A DNA stretch of 64,000 nt from Priestia taiwanensis (GCF_014638355.1 NZ_BMFK01000001.1:186001-250000), one strand, 5' to 3'. Numbered from the stretch's first letter, positions 10,118 to 18,677 are shown. Notes: generated by a model from the letters alone, not told the origin. Numbers and translations are program-made.

Positions 10118-10914
10118 TAAAAAGGCAAAAAAGAGTGTTCATCATCTTAACTACAATATGCGCAGCGTTACTAGGAGGATGCAGTATGGGAGAAACAAAA
10201 ATAGAGTATGAAAGATTAGTAAAAGCATTGGACGAAGGGGACATGGCTACGGTCATGTCCGCTAGCGATGATGGATATGCGTATGTGGAGGAGAGAGTAA
10301 TAGAGTCTGAAAGAGGGAAAAAAGAGGGGGGAGAATATGGTAGGACTTTATATCAAAATACAAACGGAGTATATAATATCAACGAGAGAGTACTATATGG
10401 ATACAGCAACCAAGAGATTGTAAATAAAGCAGCGGATGGAAAAGAATCTAATAAAGGGAAAGAAGATATATATAGTACGAAAATAATATACGAAGATAAT
10501 CTAATAAGAAGTGATAAAGGCGAGCTTAATCTATCTCCAATTAGGTTGAATTTAGATATTTTTTCAGGATTAGAGGATTTAAAACCTAAAAATGACAAAG
10601 TTAAATATAATGAGCCAAATAGAATTGGTTATACCTTATCGGAAACAGAGTTCAATAATATCTTAAATGATAATCTAAAGCTAACTTATGACAAATTTGA
10701 TAGTGCTAGCATTACAGTTGGTTTTAATAAATCAAAGGATACAGATGATAAAGAAATGCTTATTGAAGAGATTAACATAGTTGTATGGCTTGAGAAAGGG
10801 AAAGAAGATACTGGAAAGTCAACTCATTTGCTGGAAATAAATTGGAGCTTCCCGGAAAGTTCTAATAAAAATATTAATATGAAGGAAAAGTATCTAGAAA
10901 TAGCAAACAATTAA
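10114..10914 (+). CDS. Lipoprotein of the T7SS cargo module, candidate immunity protein
   Basis: 266-residue exported lipoprotein: positively charged N-terminus, hydrophobic stretch and a lipobox LLGGC with Cys23. The mature part is soluble, rich in charged residues, and starts with a short conserved block (residues about 32-56, containing LDEGDMATVMS). A second intact gene (13099) and a frameshifted third copy (15761) belong to the same family. It overlaps essC by four bases and precedes the lipase gene. In Staphylococcus aureus, a type VII lipase effector is neutralised by a lipoprotein encoded next to it, so an immunity role is a reasonable inference, not shown by the sequence itself. Confidence 0.7.
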   Translation: MIKRQKRVFIILTTICAALLGGCSMGETKIEYERLVKALDEGDMATVMSASDDGYAYVEERVIESERGKKEGGEYGRTLYQNTNGVYNINERVLYGYSNQEIVNKAADGKESNKGKEDIYSTKIIYEDNLIRSDKGELNLSPIRLNLDIFSGLEDLKPKNDKVKYNEPNRIGYTLSETEFNNILNDNLKLTYDKFDSASITVGFNKSKDTDDKEMLIEEINIVVWLEKGKEDTGKSTHLLEINWSFPESSNKNINMKEKYLEIANN

Positions 10915-10938
10915 AGTGTGAAGGTTGTGAATGTTTAG

Positions 10939-12399
10939 ATGGATATAAAAGAATATGATTTACGTACAGATGTTGGACAGTTAAAGCTAGCTGCTGAAGA
11001 TATTTATGATTATAACCAAAAGAAAAATAGCTTTGCAAATGATGACGATACGAAGAATACAGAACTATTACAAACAAAATTTAATGTAGAGTTAATTGAC
11101 AAAGTAGATAACTTAGATACAGGATTCGGTGCATATGCTTTAGAAGATGGTAATGGGGACATTGTCATAACATTTGTAGGAACACAACCAGATCAAAGAA
11201 ACTCAAATGGAGGAATTTTCGATTCACCTGATTTAGTAGAGGATATACAAATCGGTACTAATAATATGTTGAATACTTTTTTTCCAGTTGAACAATACGA
11301 TCAAGGGAATGAATTCTATCATAAGATAAAAGCTGACAATCCTAATGCAAAAATAACATTGATTGGACATTCCTTAGGTGGTGGTATAGCGAACACGGTT
11401 GCATTAAGAAACCAAGCTGATGATGTAAATGTTCTAGCTTTAAATCCAGCTCCAGTTCTTAATAGTGACGTTATTAAATATGGTGATGGATCTCAGTTGA
11501 AAAATACTCAAAATATCGTGAATGAAAATGACCCTTTGTATAATGCAATTCTAGGTGCAGACTTCGTATTACCCGGAACAATATATGAGATTAATAATGG
11601 TGCAGGACATTCTTTTAAAAGAAGGAATATAGACTTTGATGGGAATGGGAATTTTCACTTCGAAAAATATAAAAGAAGCAATGATAGCGGACTAGACCGT
11701 ATGCCTGCATTTCTTGAGCTTGTTACAAATACGGGTAGTTTTTATAAAGGTCTTACGGGAAAAGATGCTACTTTTAAAGATGCAATACTAGTCGCAATAG
11801 GAACTAAAGTTATAAGCCCGCTATTATTTACTCTTACAACTATTTCTGACTTTAATGCGATAAGGACGTATGTCGAACGGCAGTTTTCTGTTGCTAAGGG
11901 GAAGTTAATAAGGTTTGGCGCAGAAGTTGTTTGGGAGTTTAGTAAAGGGGTTGATGAAGCAATTGATTGGATAAATAGTACATTAGCTAGAGCAGAAGAG
12001 TGGCTGAATGAAGTTCTTGTAGATGTTTTTAAGCAATCTGTTGATTTCCTAGCCACTTGCGTTAGCGTCTATTTATTACGCTGGGAAATATTATCGATAG
12101 TCCGTGAAGTGGCTTTTTCTGTTTGGGATGATATCATGGATGTTTTTAGTGGAGATTTTGTGATTGATACGAATATAGAAGCAATCGTTGGAAATCACAT
12201 TAGATCGCACAAATATTCTTTATTAGCCGTTTTTATGAATGATGGAAAAAAAGGAATAGATAGATCCTTGTTAACAGAGATAACGAAGGACGTTAAGAAT
12301 TTAAAAGATGAACTAATAGAATTAAATGAAGATGTACAATCAGCTGTCGTTTCAATGGTGGTAAAAGACCAAGAATTAGAGATGGTCAAATACACATAA
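10939..12399 (+). CDS. Lipase-domain protein, candidate type VII secreted effector
   Basis: 486-residue protein without a signal peptide. The N-terminal part (about 1-250) is a class 3-type alpha/beta hydrolase: nucleophile elbow GHSLGGG with Ser145, a likely Asp198 and His224 as the rest of the triad. The C-terminal part (about 280-486) is mostly helical and ends with a coiled coil. The order lipase first, helical targeting-like domain last is the reverse of LXG toxins and recalls the S. aureus type VII lipase TslA. The gene sits between a lipoprotein and two small T7SS-associated genes, directly behind essC. The ribosome site is weak (AAGGTTGTG). Activity and secretion are inferences from motif and context. 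Confidence 0.75.
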   Translation: MDIKEYDLRTDVGQLKLAAEDIYDYNQKKNSFANDDDTKNTELLQTKFNVELIDKVDNLDTGFGAYALEDGNGDIVITFVGTQPDQRNSNGGIFDSPDLVEDIQIGTNNMLNTFFPVEQYDQGNEFYHKIKADNPNAKITLIGHSLGGGIANTVALRNQADDVNVLALNPAPVLNSDVIKYGDGSQLKNTQNIVNENDPLYNAILGADFVLPGTIYEINNGAGHSFKRRNIDFDGNGNFHFEKYKRSNDSGLDRMPAFLELVTNTGSFYKGLTGKDATFKDAILVAIGTKVISPLLFTLTTISDFNAIRTYVERQFSVAKGKLIRFGAEVVWEFSKGVDEAIDWINSTLARAEEWLNEVLVDVFKQSVDFLATCVSVYLLRWEILSIVREVAFSVWDDIMDVFSGDFVIDTNIEAIVGNHIRSHKYSLLAVFMNDGKKGIDRSLLTEITKDVKNLKDELIELNEDVQSAVVSMVVKDQELEMVKYT

Positions 12400-12428
12400 G
12401 TAAGCATGGAAGGGATGGTCGGTAGTAA

Positions 12429-12689
12429 ATGGATTTACATGTGATAATGAGAAGGGTCCACAATACATTTGCCGATAATGGTGGGCAAGATGAAATTAGA
12501 AATGTCGTAAATAGACTTCAAAAGGCATGTGCCTCATTACAAGCAGACATGAAAAAGTTAGAGAGTAGTATTGATACGCATATGGATGGCCAGACCCATG
12601 ATGCTTTCATAGAGCGTATTGAGCAATTAGAAAAGAAACGTCGAAGAATTGAAGAGAAGATTACTATTTTAAAAGGAACGGTAAATTAA
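12429..12689 (+). CDS. Small helical protein, candidate effector partner (WXG100-like size)
   Basis: 86-residue protein predicted almost entirely helical with a heptad-like second half (QLEKKRRRIEEKI). It has the size and helix-rich composition of the small WXG100-like or LXG-associated partner proteins that pair with type VII effectors, though no WXG motif is present. It lies 29 bases after the lipase gene and one base before the DUF4176 gene, so the three are probably translated from one message. A role as targeting partner of the lipase C-terminal helices is inferred. Confidence 0.6.
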   Translation: MDLHVIMRRVHNTFADNGGQDEIRNVVNRLQKACASLQADMKKLESSIDTHMDGQTHDAFIERIEQLEKKRRRIEEKITILKGTVN

Positions 12690-12690
12690 G

Positions 12691-13014
12691 ATGAAAGACT
12701 ATATGGAGAAAGTATTACCACTAGGAAGTATTGTGAAGATAGTGAATGAAGAAGATGTAGAGTATATGATCACAACACGAGGAATACTGCTAGATGAAAA
12801 TACATTTTATGACTACGGTGGAACGATTCATCCAGTTGGATTAACGGCTGAAACATATAAACTTTTTAATCATAGTGACATACAAGAAGTACAATTCTTA
12901 GGTTACCGTAACAAGGTAGAAATGCATTTCAGTGCACAATTCAAAAAGTGGCGTAATGAATTTGTGAACAATATGAATGAGCCGATGGGAAGACTAGTGA
13001 GAGGGGAGGAATAG
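12691..13014 (+). CDS. DUF4176-family protein associated with type VII secretion
   Basis: 107-residue protein with the features I associate with DUF4176: a VLPLGSIVKI strand at the start, a central YDYGG element followed by PVGL, and an FNHSDIQEVQFLGY segment. Members of this family are repeatedly found beside LXG and other type VII effector genes; their biochemical role is not established to my knowledge. The gene starts one base after the stop of the small helical gene. It closes the cargo module. Confidence 0.7.
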   Translation: MKDYMEKVLPLGSIVKIVNEEDVEYMITTRGILLDENTFYDYGGTIHPVGLTAETYKLFNHSDIQEVQFLGYRNKVEMHFSAQFKKWRNEFVNNMNEPMGRLVRGEE

Positions 13015-13098
13015 GAGCATAGCACCTACCTTCCCTTTTTGTCGATGAATATGAACAGAACGGGTAGAGTTACCAAGAGTCCGAAATGAGGTGCAGAT

Positions 13099-13920
13099 AT
13101 GAAAAAAAGAGCACTCGTTATTTTGATAACAATATGTATATTACTAGTTGGATGCAATATAGGGGAAACAAAAGTAGATTATGAAAGATTGATAAAAGCA
13201 CTAGACGAAGGGGACATGGCTACGGTCATGTCCACTAGCGATGATGGATATGCGTATGTGGAGGAGAGAGTGAATATATCAACTAGAGAAGAGAGCAACG
13301 ATAAAATTTATGATGATTTACTATATCAATCAACAGAAGGGGTAATTAACGTTAAAGAAAAAAGGATGTACGGAACTACGAATCAACGTTTGAAAAACAT
13401 AATAGAAACAAAAATTGAAGGTAAGCGTGATAAAGATATTAAAGAGAATATAATTTATACCACACCTTTTATTTATGAAAATGGTACTGCTAAAGGTGGA
13501 AATCGAAATATAGAAAGTCTTCTGATAAACATTGGGATGAATCGATTACGGGGGATTTCTTCAATAATACCAAAATATGATACCGCTGGCGGGGATGAAC
13601 CTAATAGAATATCATATTCGTTAACGGAATCTGAATTTCAGACAATAATTAATGATGATTTAAAGATAAAGTATGATGAGTTGAATTCTGCTAAAATTAC
13701 AATTTATTTCACAAATGCTGAGGATTGTAAAGGGTGTAATATGACAATAAATGATCTTCGAATCTCAATTGATTACAATAAAGAAAATGAACAAGGAAAA
13801 CTTCTTTCACATACTTACAATATTGATTGGATATTTGTTGATAAAGAGTCTAATAAAGAAGTTAGCAAAGAGAAATATAGCGAATTTGAAAAAGATTACA
13901 ATAAATCAATTAAGGAGTGA
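13099..13920 (+). CDS. Second lipoprotein of the T7SS accessory region, candidate immunity paralogue
   Basis: 273-residue lipoprotein with a lipobox LLVGC (Cys19). It is a paralogue of the lipoprotein at 10114: about 67 bases of coding sequence covering LDEGDMATVMS through YAYVEERV are nearly identical at the DNA level (10236-10302 against 13204-13270), while the rest of the protein has diverged strongly. A GAGGTG site precedes the ATG. It has no intact lipase partner downstream, only fragments, so it may be an orphan immunity gene. Function is inferred by family membership. Confidence 0.68.
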   Translation: MKKRALVILITICILLVGCNIGETKVDYERLIKALDEGDMATVMSTSDDGYAYVEERVNISTREESNDKIYDDLLYQSTEGVINVKEKRMYGTTNQRLKNIIETKIEGKRDKDIKENIIYTTPFIYENGTAKGGNRNIESLLINIGMNRLRGISSIIPKYDTAGGDEPNRISYSLTESEFQTIINDDLKIKYDELNSAKITIYFTNAEDCKGCNMTINDLRISIDYNKENEQGKLLSHTYNIDWIFVDKESNKEVSKEKYSEFEKDYNKSIKE

Positions 13921-13946
13921 TAGAGTATGAAAGAAGAAAAAATTCT

Positions 13947-14027
13947 GACAGGACTTTATATCAAAATACAAATGGAGTATATAGTATCAACGAAAGAGTG
14001 TTATATGGATACAGCAATCAAGAGGTG
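13947..14027 (+). pseudogene. Fragment of a lipoprotein gene (internal piece)
   Basis: About 80 bases closely match the internal part of the lipoprotein gene at about 10342-10420 (the stretch coding for LYQNTNGVYNINERVLYGYSNQE), with scattered substitutions. No start, lipobox or downstream part remains, and the fragment runs directly into a lipase-gene fragment. It is the scar of a further deleted copy of the module. Confidence 0.75.
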
Positions 14028-14036
14028 TGAAGAATA

Positions 14037-14155
14037 GGTAAATGAATTTCTTGTGGAGGTCTTTAAACATCCCGTTTACTTCTTATCCACTTGTATTAAC
14101 GTATATTTATCTAGATGGGGAATATTGGTTTATTGCAATTTGTTTTTAGTGGAGT
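14037..14155 (+). pseudogene. Fragment of the lipase gene (C-terminal helical part)
   Basis: This stretch matches the lipase gene at about 12002-12097 (coding for LNEVLVDVFKQSVDFL and the following helix) and then, after an internal deletion, a short piece near 12145 (TTTTTAGTGGAG). It has no usable open frame. It shows that a second lipase copy once stood between the second lipoprotein and the membrane protein genes. Confidence 0.75.
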
Positions 14156-14206
14156 AGTCCCTTGCTATGAAAGAAAGCAAGAAGAGTTGTATAAAGGAGA
14201 ACAGGT

Positions 14207-14908
14207 ATGTTAAGAGATGAAGAATACTATGAGGATATGAATTTTGGAGTAACTACAGGGGTGTTTGTTCCTGCTAAATTAAGAGGATTTCTAATAGTTT
14301 TAATTGGATTATGCTTTTTATTTACCTTTTTACAGTCATATTTTCTAAGTGGGGTCAAGGTAGAAAGAAAGTTCATTTACGAAGCAATCATACAAAGTAA
14401 TTATATAGTTTTCCTTGGATTATTAATTGTGATAATTATCTTATATCATCGAATTATGGCTATAAAATTTCAAGCACTGCAATTTTTATTGTTTATTTGT
14501 TTAATGCAGATTTTGGGCTTTCAATTTTTACTTTTAGCGCACCTATCACTAGCTAGATTTTTCGATGAAGATATTAATCTCTCTATTATATTATTAGTTA
14601 TAATTTCAGGTTTTCTATTGTTGTTGTTTTCGATTTTTCGTTTTCGCTCATCAATAGCAAAAGGAAGATATATATTCACTAAAGAGAAAGATAAAATAAG
14701 GGATTCAAATTCAAAATTAATTAAGCCATTAGGGGTATGTGGTTTAGGATTGGGTGGAGCCAGTATGGTCTTTGGGAATAACTCGCCTGTTACTGGAAGT
14801 ATGCTTTTCCTTTTGTTTACGCTTATTTTTTATATACAAATGTATTATCTACCGTATCTATTTACAGTAGCGATGTGCAAAATAAAGTTTCAAAGTTTTA
14901 GAGTATGA
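14207..14908 (+). CDS. Polytopic membrane protein, T7SS accessory family copy 1
   Basis: 233-residue protein of a family I do not recognise. It has about six hydrophobic segments (roughly 26-46, 63-83, 90-112, 122-143, 170-188, 195-220) and a conserved cytoplasmic-looking motif HRIMAIKFQALQF between the second and third. Three related genes follow (14953, 16678, 17498), all starting with a short soluble N-terminus containing E-x-Y or similar. AAAGGAGA precedes the ATG. Position behind lipoprotein and lipase remnants suggests a role in protection from, or modulation of, a membrane-acting effector; that is inference. Confidence 0.72.
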   Translation: MLRDEEYYEDMNFGVTTGVFVPAKLRGFLIVLIGLCFLFTFLQSYFLSGVKVERKFIYEAIIQSNYIVFLGLLIVIIILYHRIMAIKFQALQFLLFICLMQILGFQFLLLAHLSLARFFDEDINLSIILLVIISGFLLLLFSIFRFRSSIAKGRYIFTKEKDKIRDSNSKLIKPLGVCGLGLGGASMVFGNNSPVTGSMLFLLFTLIFYIQMYYLPYLFTVAMCKIKFQSFRV

Positions 14909-14952
14909 GAAGAGATAAGAATAATATGTACTATTCTAAGTAGGAGGATAAA

Positions 14953-15732
14953 ATGCTAAGAAGTGAAGAAAATTATGATGCAATGAATTGGTGGGTAACT
15001 ACGGGCGTATATCATCCTTTGCAGTTAAGAATCGGATTGATATTTTTGATTGGTATTTGTTCTTTCTTTTCTTTCGTACTATACCTTCCTTTGTATGAAG
15101 CAAAGATGGCAGAAAAGTCTATTTATGAATTAATTATAAATAATAGCTATTCGTTTTTTGTTGGTTTATTGGTTATCGCAGTTATTTTGTACCACCGAAC
15201 GATGGCCATGAAATATCAAGGTTTGCAATTCTTGATATTCTTTCTTTTGAGTCAAGTTTTAGGATTTCAATTTTTGTTTCTAGGATATTTTTTCTTAGCT
15301 ACAATATTCGCAGAAACTATTACTAAACCTATTATCTGGTTTGTTGTAATTTCAGGTTTGCTTTTATTAATATTTTCAATTGTTCGTTTCCGTTCATCAA
15401 TAGCAAAAGGGAAATATGTAGTAACTAATAAAAAAAATCGGATTATAATTTTAAGTTCACCATTAACTAAACCATTAGCGGTACTCGGTTTAGTTACAGT
15501 TACCAGTGCTCTATTCAGAGGAGCATTTCCGAATATTACCTTATTCTTTTTGTCTGTTAATTTTGTTATTTACTTCTATATACAAATGTATTATCTACCA
15601 TATTTGTTTACCGTGGTGATGTGTAAAATAAAGTTTCGAAGTTTTAGGGTAGAAGACATAAGAACAACGTATCATAACTCAAATATGAGGAGAAGCACGA
15701 AAATAAAGAAAAGTAAGAATAATAGACGTTGA
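14953..15732 (+). CDS. Polytopic membrane protein, T7SS accessory family copy 2
   Basis: 259-residue paralogue of the protein encoded at 14207, with the same N-terminus (MLRSEENYDAMNWWVTTGV), the same run of about six membrane segments, the HRTMAMKYQGLQF motif and the IYFYIQMYYLPYLFTVVMCK C-terminal segment. It adds a basic tail of about 25 residues. AGTAGGAGG lies just before the ATG, and the gap to the previous gene is 44 bases, consistent with one transcript. No known domain was recognised. Confidence 0.72.
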   Translation: MLRSEENYDAMNWWVTTGVYHPLQLRIGLIFLIGICSFFSFVLYLPLYEAKMAEKSIYELIINNSYSFFVGLLVIAVILYHRTMAMKYQGLQFLIFFLLSQVLGFQFLFLGYFFLATIFAETITKPIIWFVVISGLLLLIFSIVRFRSSIAKGKYVVTNKKNRIIILSSPLTKPLAVLGLVTVTSALFRGAFPNITLFFLSVNFVIYFYIQMYYLPYLFTVVMCKIKFRSFRVEDIRTTYHNSNMRRSTKIKKSKNNRR

Positions 15733-15760
15733 GTATAGGGGTATGAAACGAGGTGCTGGT

Positions 15761-16549
15761 ATGATCAAAAGGGAAAAAGAGCAGTCATCAGGTTAACCAC
15801 GACCTGTGTAGCGTTATTAGGAGGATGTAATGTAGGAGAGACAAAAATAGAGTACGAAAGATTAGTAAAAGCACTAGACGAAGGGGACATGGTTACGGTT
15901 AGGTCTGCTAGCGATGATGGGTATGCTGAGGTAAAGGAACACGTTACATTGAGAAAGAGTGAGGAGCAAGAAGAGAGAGGGAATGATAAAACAATCTTGC
16001 AAGTTACAAGTGGTATATACAATGTTAATGAAAGAAATCTTTATGATCATTCAATAAAAAAAGTAGGGTATTAATAATGAAGAAACTATTTTATATTCTA
16101 CAGGTATCAAATTTGAAGAAAATAAAGTAGAAAGTGCAGATGAGAGATTGGATTTATCAATGATAAAGTTAATGTTTCATGGTTTTAAAGGACTAAATAA
16201 TCTGGCACCAAGTAGTGAAAGTAAATCTTTTGATGAACCAAATGTAATTGGATATACATTGAATGAGGCGCAATTTGAAGAAAAAATAAATAGTCAATGG
16301 AAGATTGAATATGATGTATTTCAATATGCTTCAATCGTTTTATCTTTCAATGCATCGAAAGATATTCAGAAAGAACGGATAGAGCTATCGGAGATTAGAA
16401 TATCTTTTGATTACAGTAGGCAAAGTGGAATAAATGAAACCCAGGAGATATCTTTATTTTTATCAAATAAAAGTAATAACGAGCAAGTAGCTCTTTCGAA
16501 ATGCTTGGATTATAAAGAGAAGATGGAAAAAAGTAATAATACTAAGTAG
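15761..16549 (+). pseudogene. Third lipoprotein gene, broken by two frameshifts
   Basis: The start ATGATCAAAAGG and the region coding for the lipobox (LLGGC) and the LDEGDM block align with the lipoprotein gene at 10114, but one A is missing in the run near 15774-15779, which throws the frame into an early stop. The remaining frame runs from about 15780 to 16074, where a second frame change near 16060-16078 is needed to continue into the last part (16079-16549). Both lesions are small indels in or beside A/T-rich runs, so sequencing error is possible but two in one gene makes true decay more likely. An intact version would be a third candidate immunity lipoprotein. Confidence 0.78.
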
Positions 16550-16558
16550 AGGTTGTGC

Positions 16559-16605
16559 AATAAGAACGTGAGTTGAACAGAAGTTTTCTGTTGTTAAGGG
16601 GATGT
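16559..16605 (+). pseudogene. Short fragment of the lipase gene
   Basis: About 45 bases resemble the lipase gene at about 11862-11910 (coding for RTYVERQFSVAKGK): both share the core CAGTTTTCTGTTGCTAAGGG with few changes. The fragment lies between the broken lipoprotein gene and the third membrane protein gene. That repeats the order lipoprotein, lipase remnant, membrane protein seen at 13099-14908. Confidence 0.65.
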
Positions 16606-16677
16606 GAGGAAAATAAATAGGAGGAAGAGTAGGTCCTCTCCTTATTTATTGTATGTTATAAACAGAGGGGGAAAAGA

Positions 16678-17397
16678 ATGAAGAAAAATGAAAAAGAATT
16701 TGAAGTACTAAAAATACCTATTTTAACAGAGCGATTTCATCCAATGAATATAAAAGGCATTCTTCTATTAATGTGGCTATTTTGCGCATTATTTACTTAT
16801 TTAGAGTATTTTTTTTTGAAAGATACAAGAGATAGAATAGCTGCATTACACGGATTATATGACATTGATTACTATACAACTATCATTATTGCTGTTCCCA
16901 TTGTAATTTTATTTCCTAAAGTAATGTCTATGAAATTTCAACGATTACAATTTATTTTGTTTATTATAACAGAAGTAAAATTAGGTTTTCAGATGTTTTT
17001 ATTGGGACATATTGGATTAGCGACAGTATTGGACAAAGATATTATGCACTATATCTTCATGGTCACTATAATCCTAGCTTTGGTAGTCCTTTCAATTTCT
17101 ATTATGCGTTTCAAATTTTTATTAAATCAAGGTTCATTTAAAGTAAGGAGTACTTTATATAAAAAGAGGTTAAATAATGAAATCAATCAAAAGGTATTAA
17201 TGCCTATTTATATCCTGATTGGAGCTGCGGGAATAAGTAGATTTTTAGGAGAATATGCAAACGATATTACTATGGGTATTGTTTCTACTTTCTTTATTTT
17301 TATAATCTATTTAATTTTTATCATTTTACCGGAACAAATTATGACTGCATATTGTAAATTTATATTTCCTGGGTTTCATGTGAAGGAAGAGATTTAA
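16678..17397 (+). CDS. Polytopic membrane protein, T7SS accessory family copy 3
   Basis: 239-residue, more divergent member of the family at 14207 and 14953. It keeps the spacing of about six membrane segments, a PKVMSMKFQRLQFILF motif at the second-third loop and a Cys-Lys-Phe near the C-terminus (YCKFIFPGFHV). The N-terminus is different and lacks the MLR start. AGAGGGGG precedes the ATG. No function is known; co-location with T7SS lipoproteins is the only clue. Confidence 0.7.
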   Translation: MKKNEKEFEVLKIPILTERFHPMNIKGILLLMWLFCALFTYLEYFFLKDTRDRIAALHGLYDIDYYTTIIIAVPIVILFPKVMSMKFQRLQFILFIITEVKLGFQMFLLGHIGLATVLDKDIMHYIFMVTIILALVVLSISIMRFKFLLNQGSFKVRSTLYKKRLNNEINQKVLMPIYILIGAAGISRFLGEYANDITMGIVSTFFIFIIYLIFIILPEQIMTAYCKFIFPGFHVKEEI

Positions 17398-17497
17398 ATG
17401 TAAAAGTAAGTAAAAAAATTAGAAAATTAAAGGTTAAGAGATTTCATTTAAAAGTGATAGCTACATATTACTGAGAATCAATGTAAAGGAGAATCTA

Positions 17498-18319
17498 ATG
17501 CTAAGAGATGAGAAGTACTATTATTATATGGCATGGGATGTGGTGACATTTCATCGAGTTGATTTAAGAAGTTTAATGTTAGTTTTACTTGGAGTTTGTT
17601 TTTTGTTTACTTTCTTTAATTCGATAATAATAAGAGAAGGAATATTTACAGAGAAAGTGGAAGATGGATTTATTTATGAAGCAATTATTCAAAGTAGCTA
17701 TTGGTTATTAACAGGATTATTAGTGATTGCTGTAATTATTTTTCATCGAAAGATGGCGATGAAATTTCAAACACTTCAATTTATTATGTTTATTTTGTCA
17801 CTACAGATTATAGGTTTCTAATTTTTCTCTTTAGGATATTTACACTTCGCCACATTTGGTGCTTTTGATATTTCTAGCTATATTGTTGGTGGTATTCTCA
17901 TAGTAGCTAGTTGTTTGTTGATAGGTTCTATTGTTACGTTTCGTTCAAAAATATTCAGCGGTAAGTATATGAAAACAAGAAAACCTGTAAGCGAGGCACC
18001 TAGTAGCCATTCTCTAATAATTAAAGTAATAGGAGTTGTTGTTGGGGGAATATGTATAAGTAGTATATTTTCAGGGAACGAATCTTCTATTACATCTAGT
18101 ATGCTTTTTCTTTCTACTACAACTATTTTTTATATACAAGTGTACTACTTACCATATGCATTTACCTTGTGTATGTGTAAGTTAAAGTTTGCAAGTTTTC
18201 AAGTGAAAGAAGCAGTAATATCAACACATAATACTCCTGTTGAAAGAAGAAAAAGAAAAGAACAAATGCAGAAGTTCCAGCAGGAAAATGCAAAGAGGAA
18301 TAGAAAAAATACGCGCTAG
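17498..18319 (+). pseudogene. Polytopic membrane protein copy 4, broken by an in-frame stop
   Basis: The gene aligns with the copies at 14207 and 14953 over its whole length, but the codon for the Gln in the conserved GFQFL motif is TAA (17819-17821) instead of CAA. The frame is otherwise open on both sides of the stop (17498-17818 and 17822-18319). A single C-to-T change therefore explains the break. The downstream part still has the IYIQVYYLPYAFTLCMCKLKF segment and a basic tail. It could be a recent pseudogene, or a truncated protein of 107 residues could still be made. Confidence 0.8.
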
Positions 18320-18372
18320 CTACTTTTTACAAGAAAAAACTATATATAATTAGGAAAATTCCGATTAAATAT

Positions 18373-18402
18373 TTGCATTTCTTCAAACAGTTAGTATATG
18401 AT
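18373..18402 (+). promoter_or_regulatory. Probable sigma-A promoter of the cobalamin operon
   Basis: TTGCAT (18373-18378) and TATGAT (18397-18402) are separated by 18 bases and stand just before the cobalamin riboswitch. Assigned by pattern only. Confidence 0.5.
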
Positions 18403-18407
18403 AAGTG

Positions 18408-18570
18408 ACGGAAGAAAAGAACATAATATGAGTGTAGATGTAAGGGAATTTGGTTCAAATCCAAAGCTGTCCCCGCAACTGTAATGCTGACGAAATAGAA
18501 AATACCACTGTACATACGTATGGGAAGGTTCTAGAGTAGGGTGAAGCAAAGCCAGTATACCTTGTCTACA
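18408..18570 (+). promoter_or_regulatory. Cobalamin (B12) riboswitch
   Basis: The leader contains the B12 box GCTGTCCCCGCAACTGTAA (about 18465-18483), an upstream AGGGAAT...AATCC segment, the GATGCTGACGAA-like joining region, and the closing GCCAGTATACC. It ends before an intrinsic terminator at 18646-18677. In this class, adenosylcobalamin binding favours termination, so uptake and salvage genes are expressed when B12 is scarce. Confidence 0.93.
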
Positions 18571-18645
18571 AACTCAACCATTTCCATTCTTCGGGGGTTA
18601 AGACGTTGGAATAGCACAATAGGTATGCCTATTTTGTTGTTTCAG

Positions 18646-18677
18646 CCTTATTCTACCTCGAGGAATAAGGTTTTTTT
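18646..18677 (+). terminator. Riboswitch-controlled intrinsic terminator
   Basis: CCTTATTC (18646-18653) pairs with GAATAAGG (18663-18670) and is followed by seven T. It lies between the cobalamin aptamer and btuF. An upstream hairpin (AATAGG...CCTATT near 18618-18634) may take part in switching. Confidence 0.85.

Noticed and set aside
13015-13098. Terminator between the DUF4176 gene and the second lipoprotein
   Set aside because: GGGAGG and CCTTCCC with TTTTT are suggestive, but pairing is imperfect, so it was not called.
18327-18515. Minus-strand frame across the cobalamin riboswitch
   Set aside because: It is the complement of a clear riboswitch and has no ribosome site.
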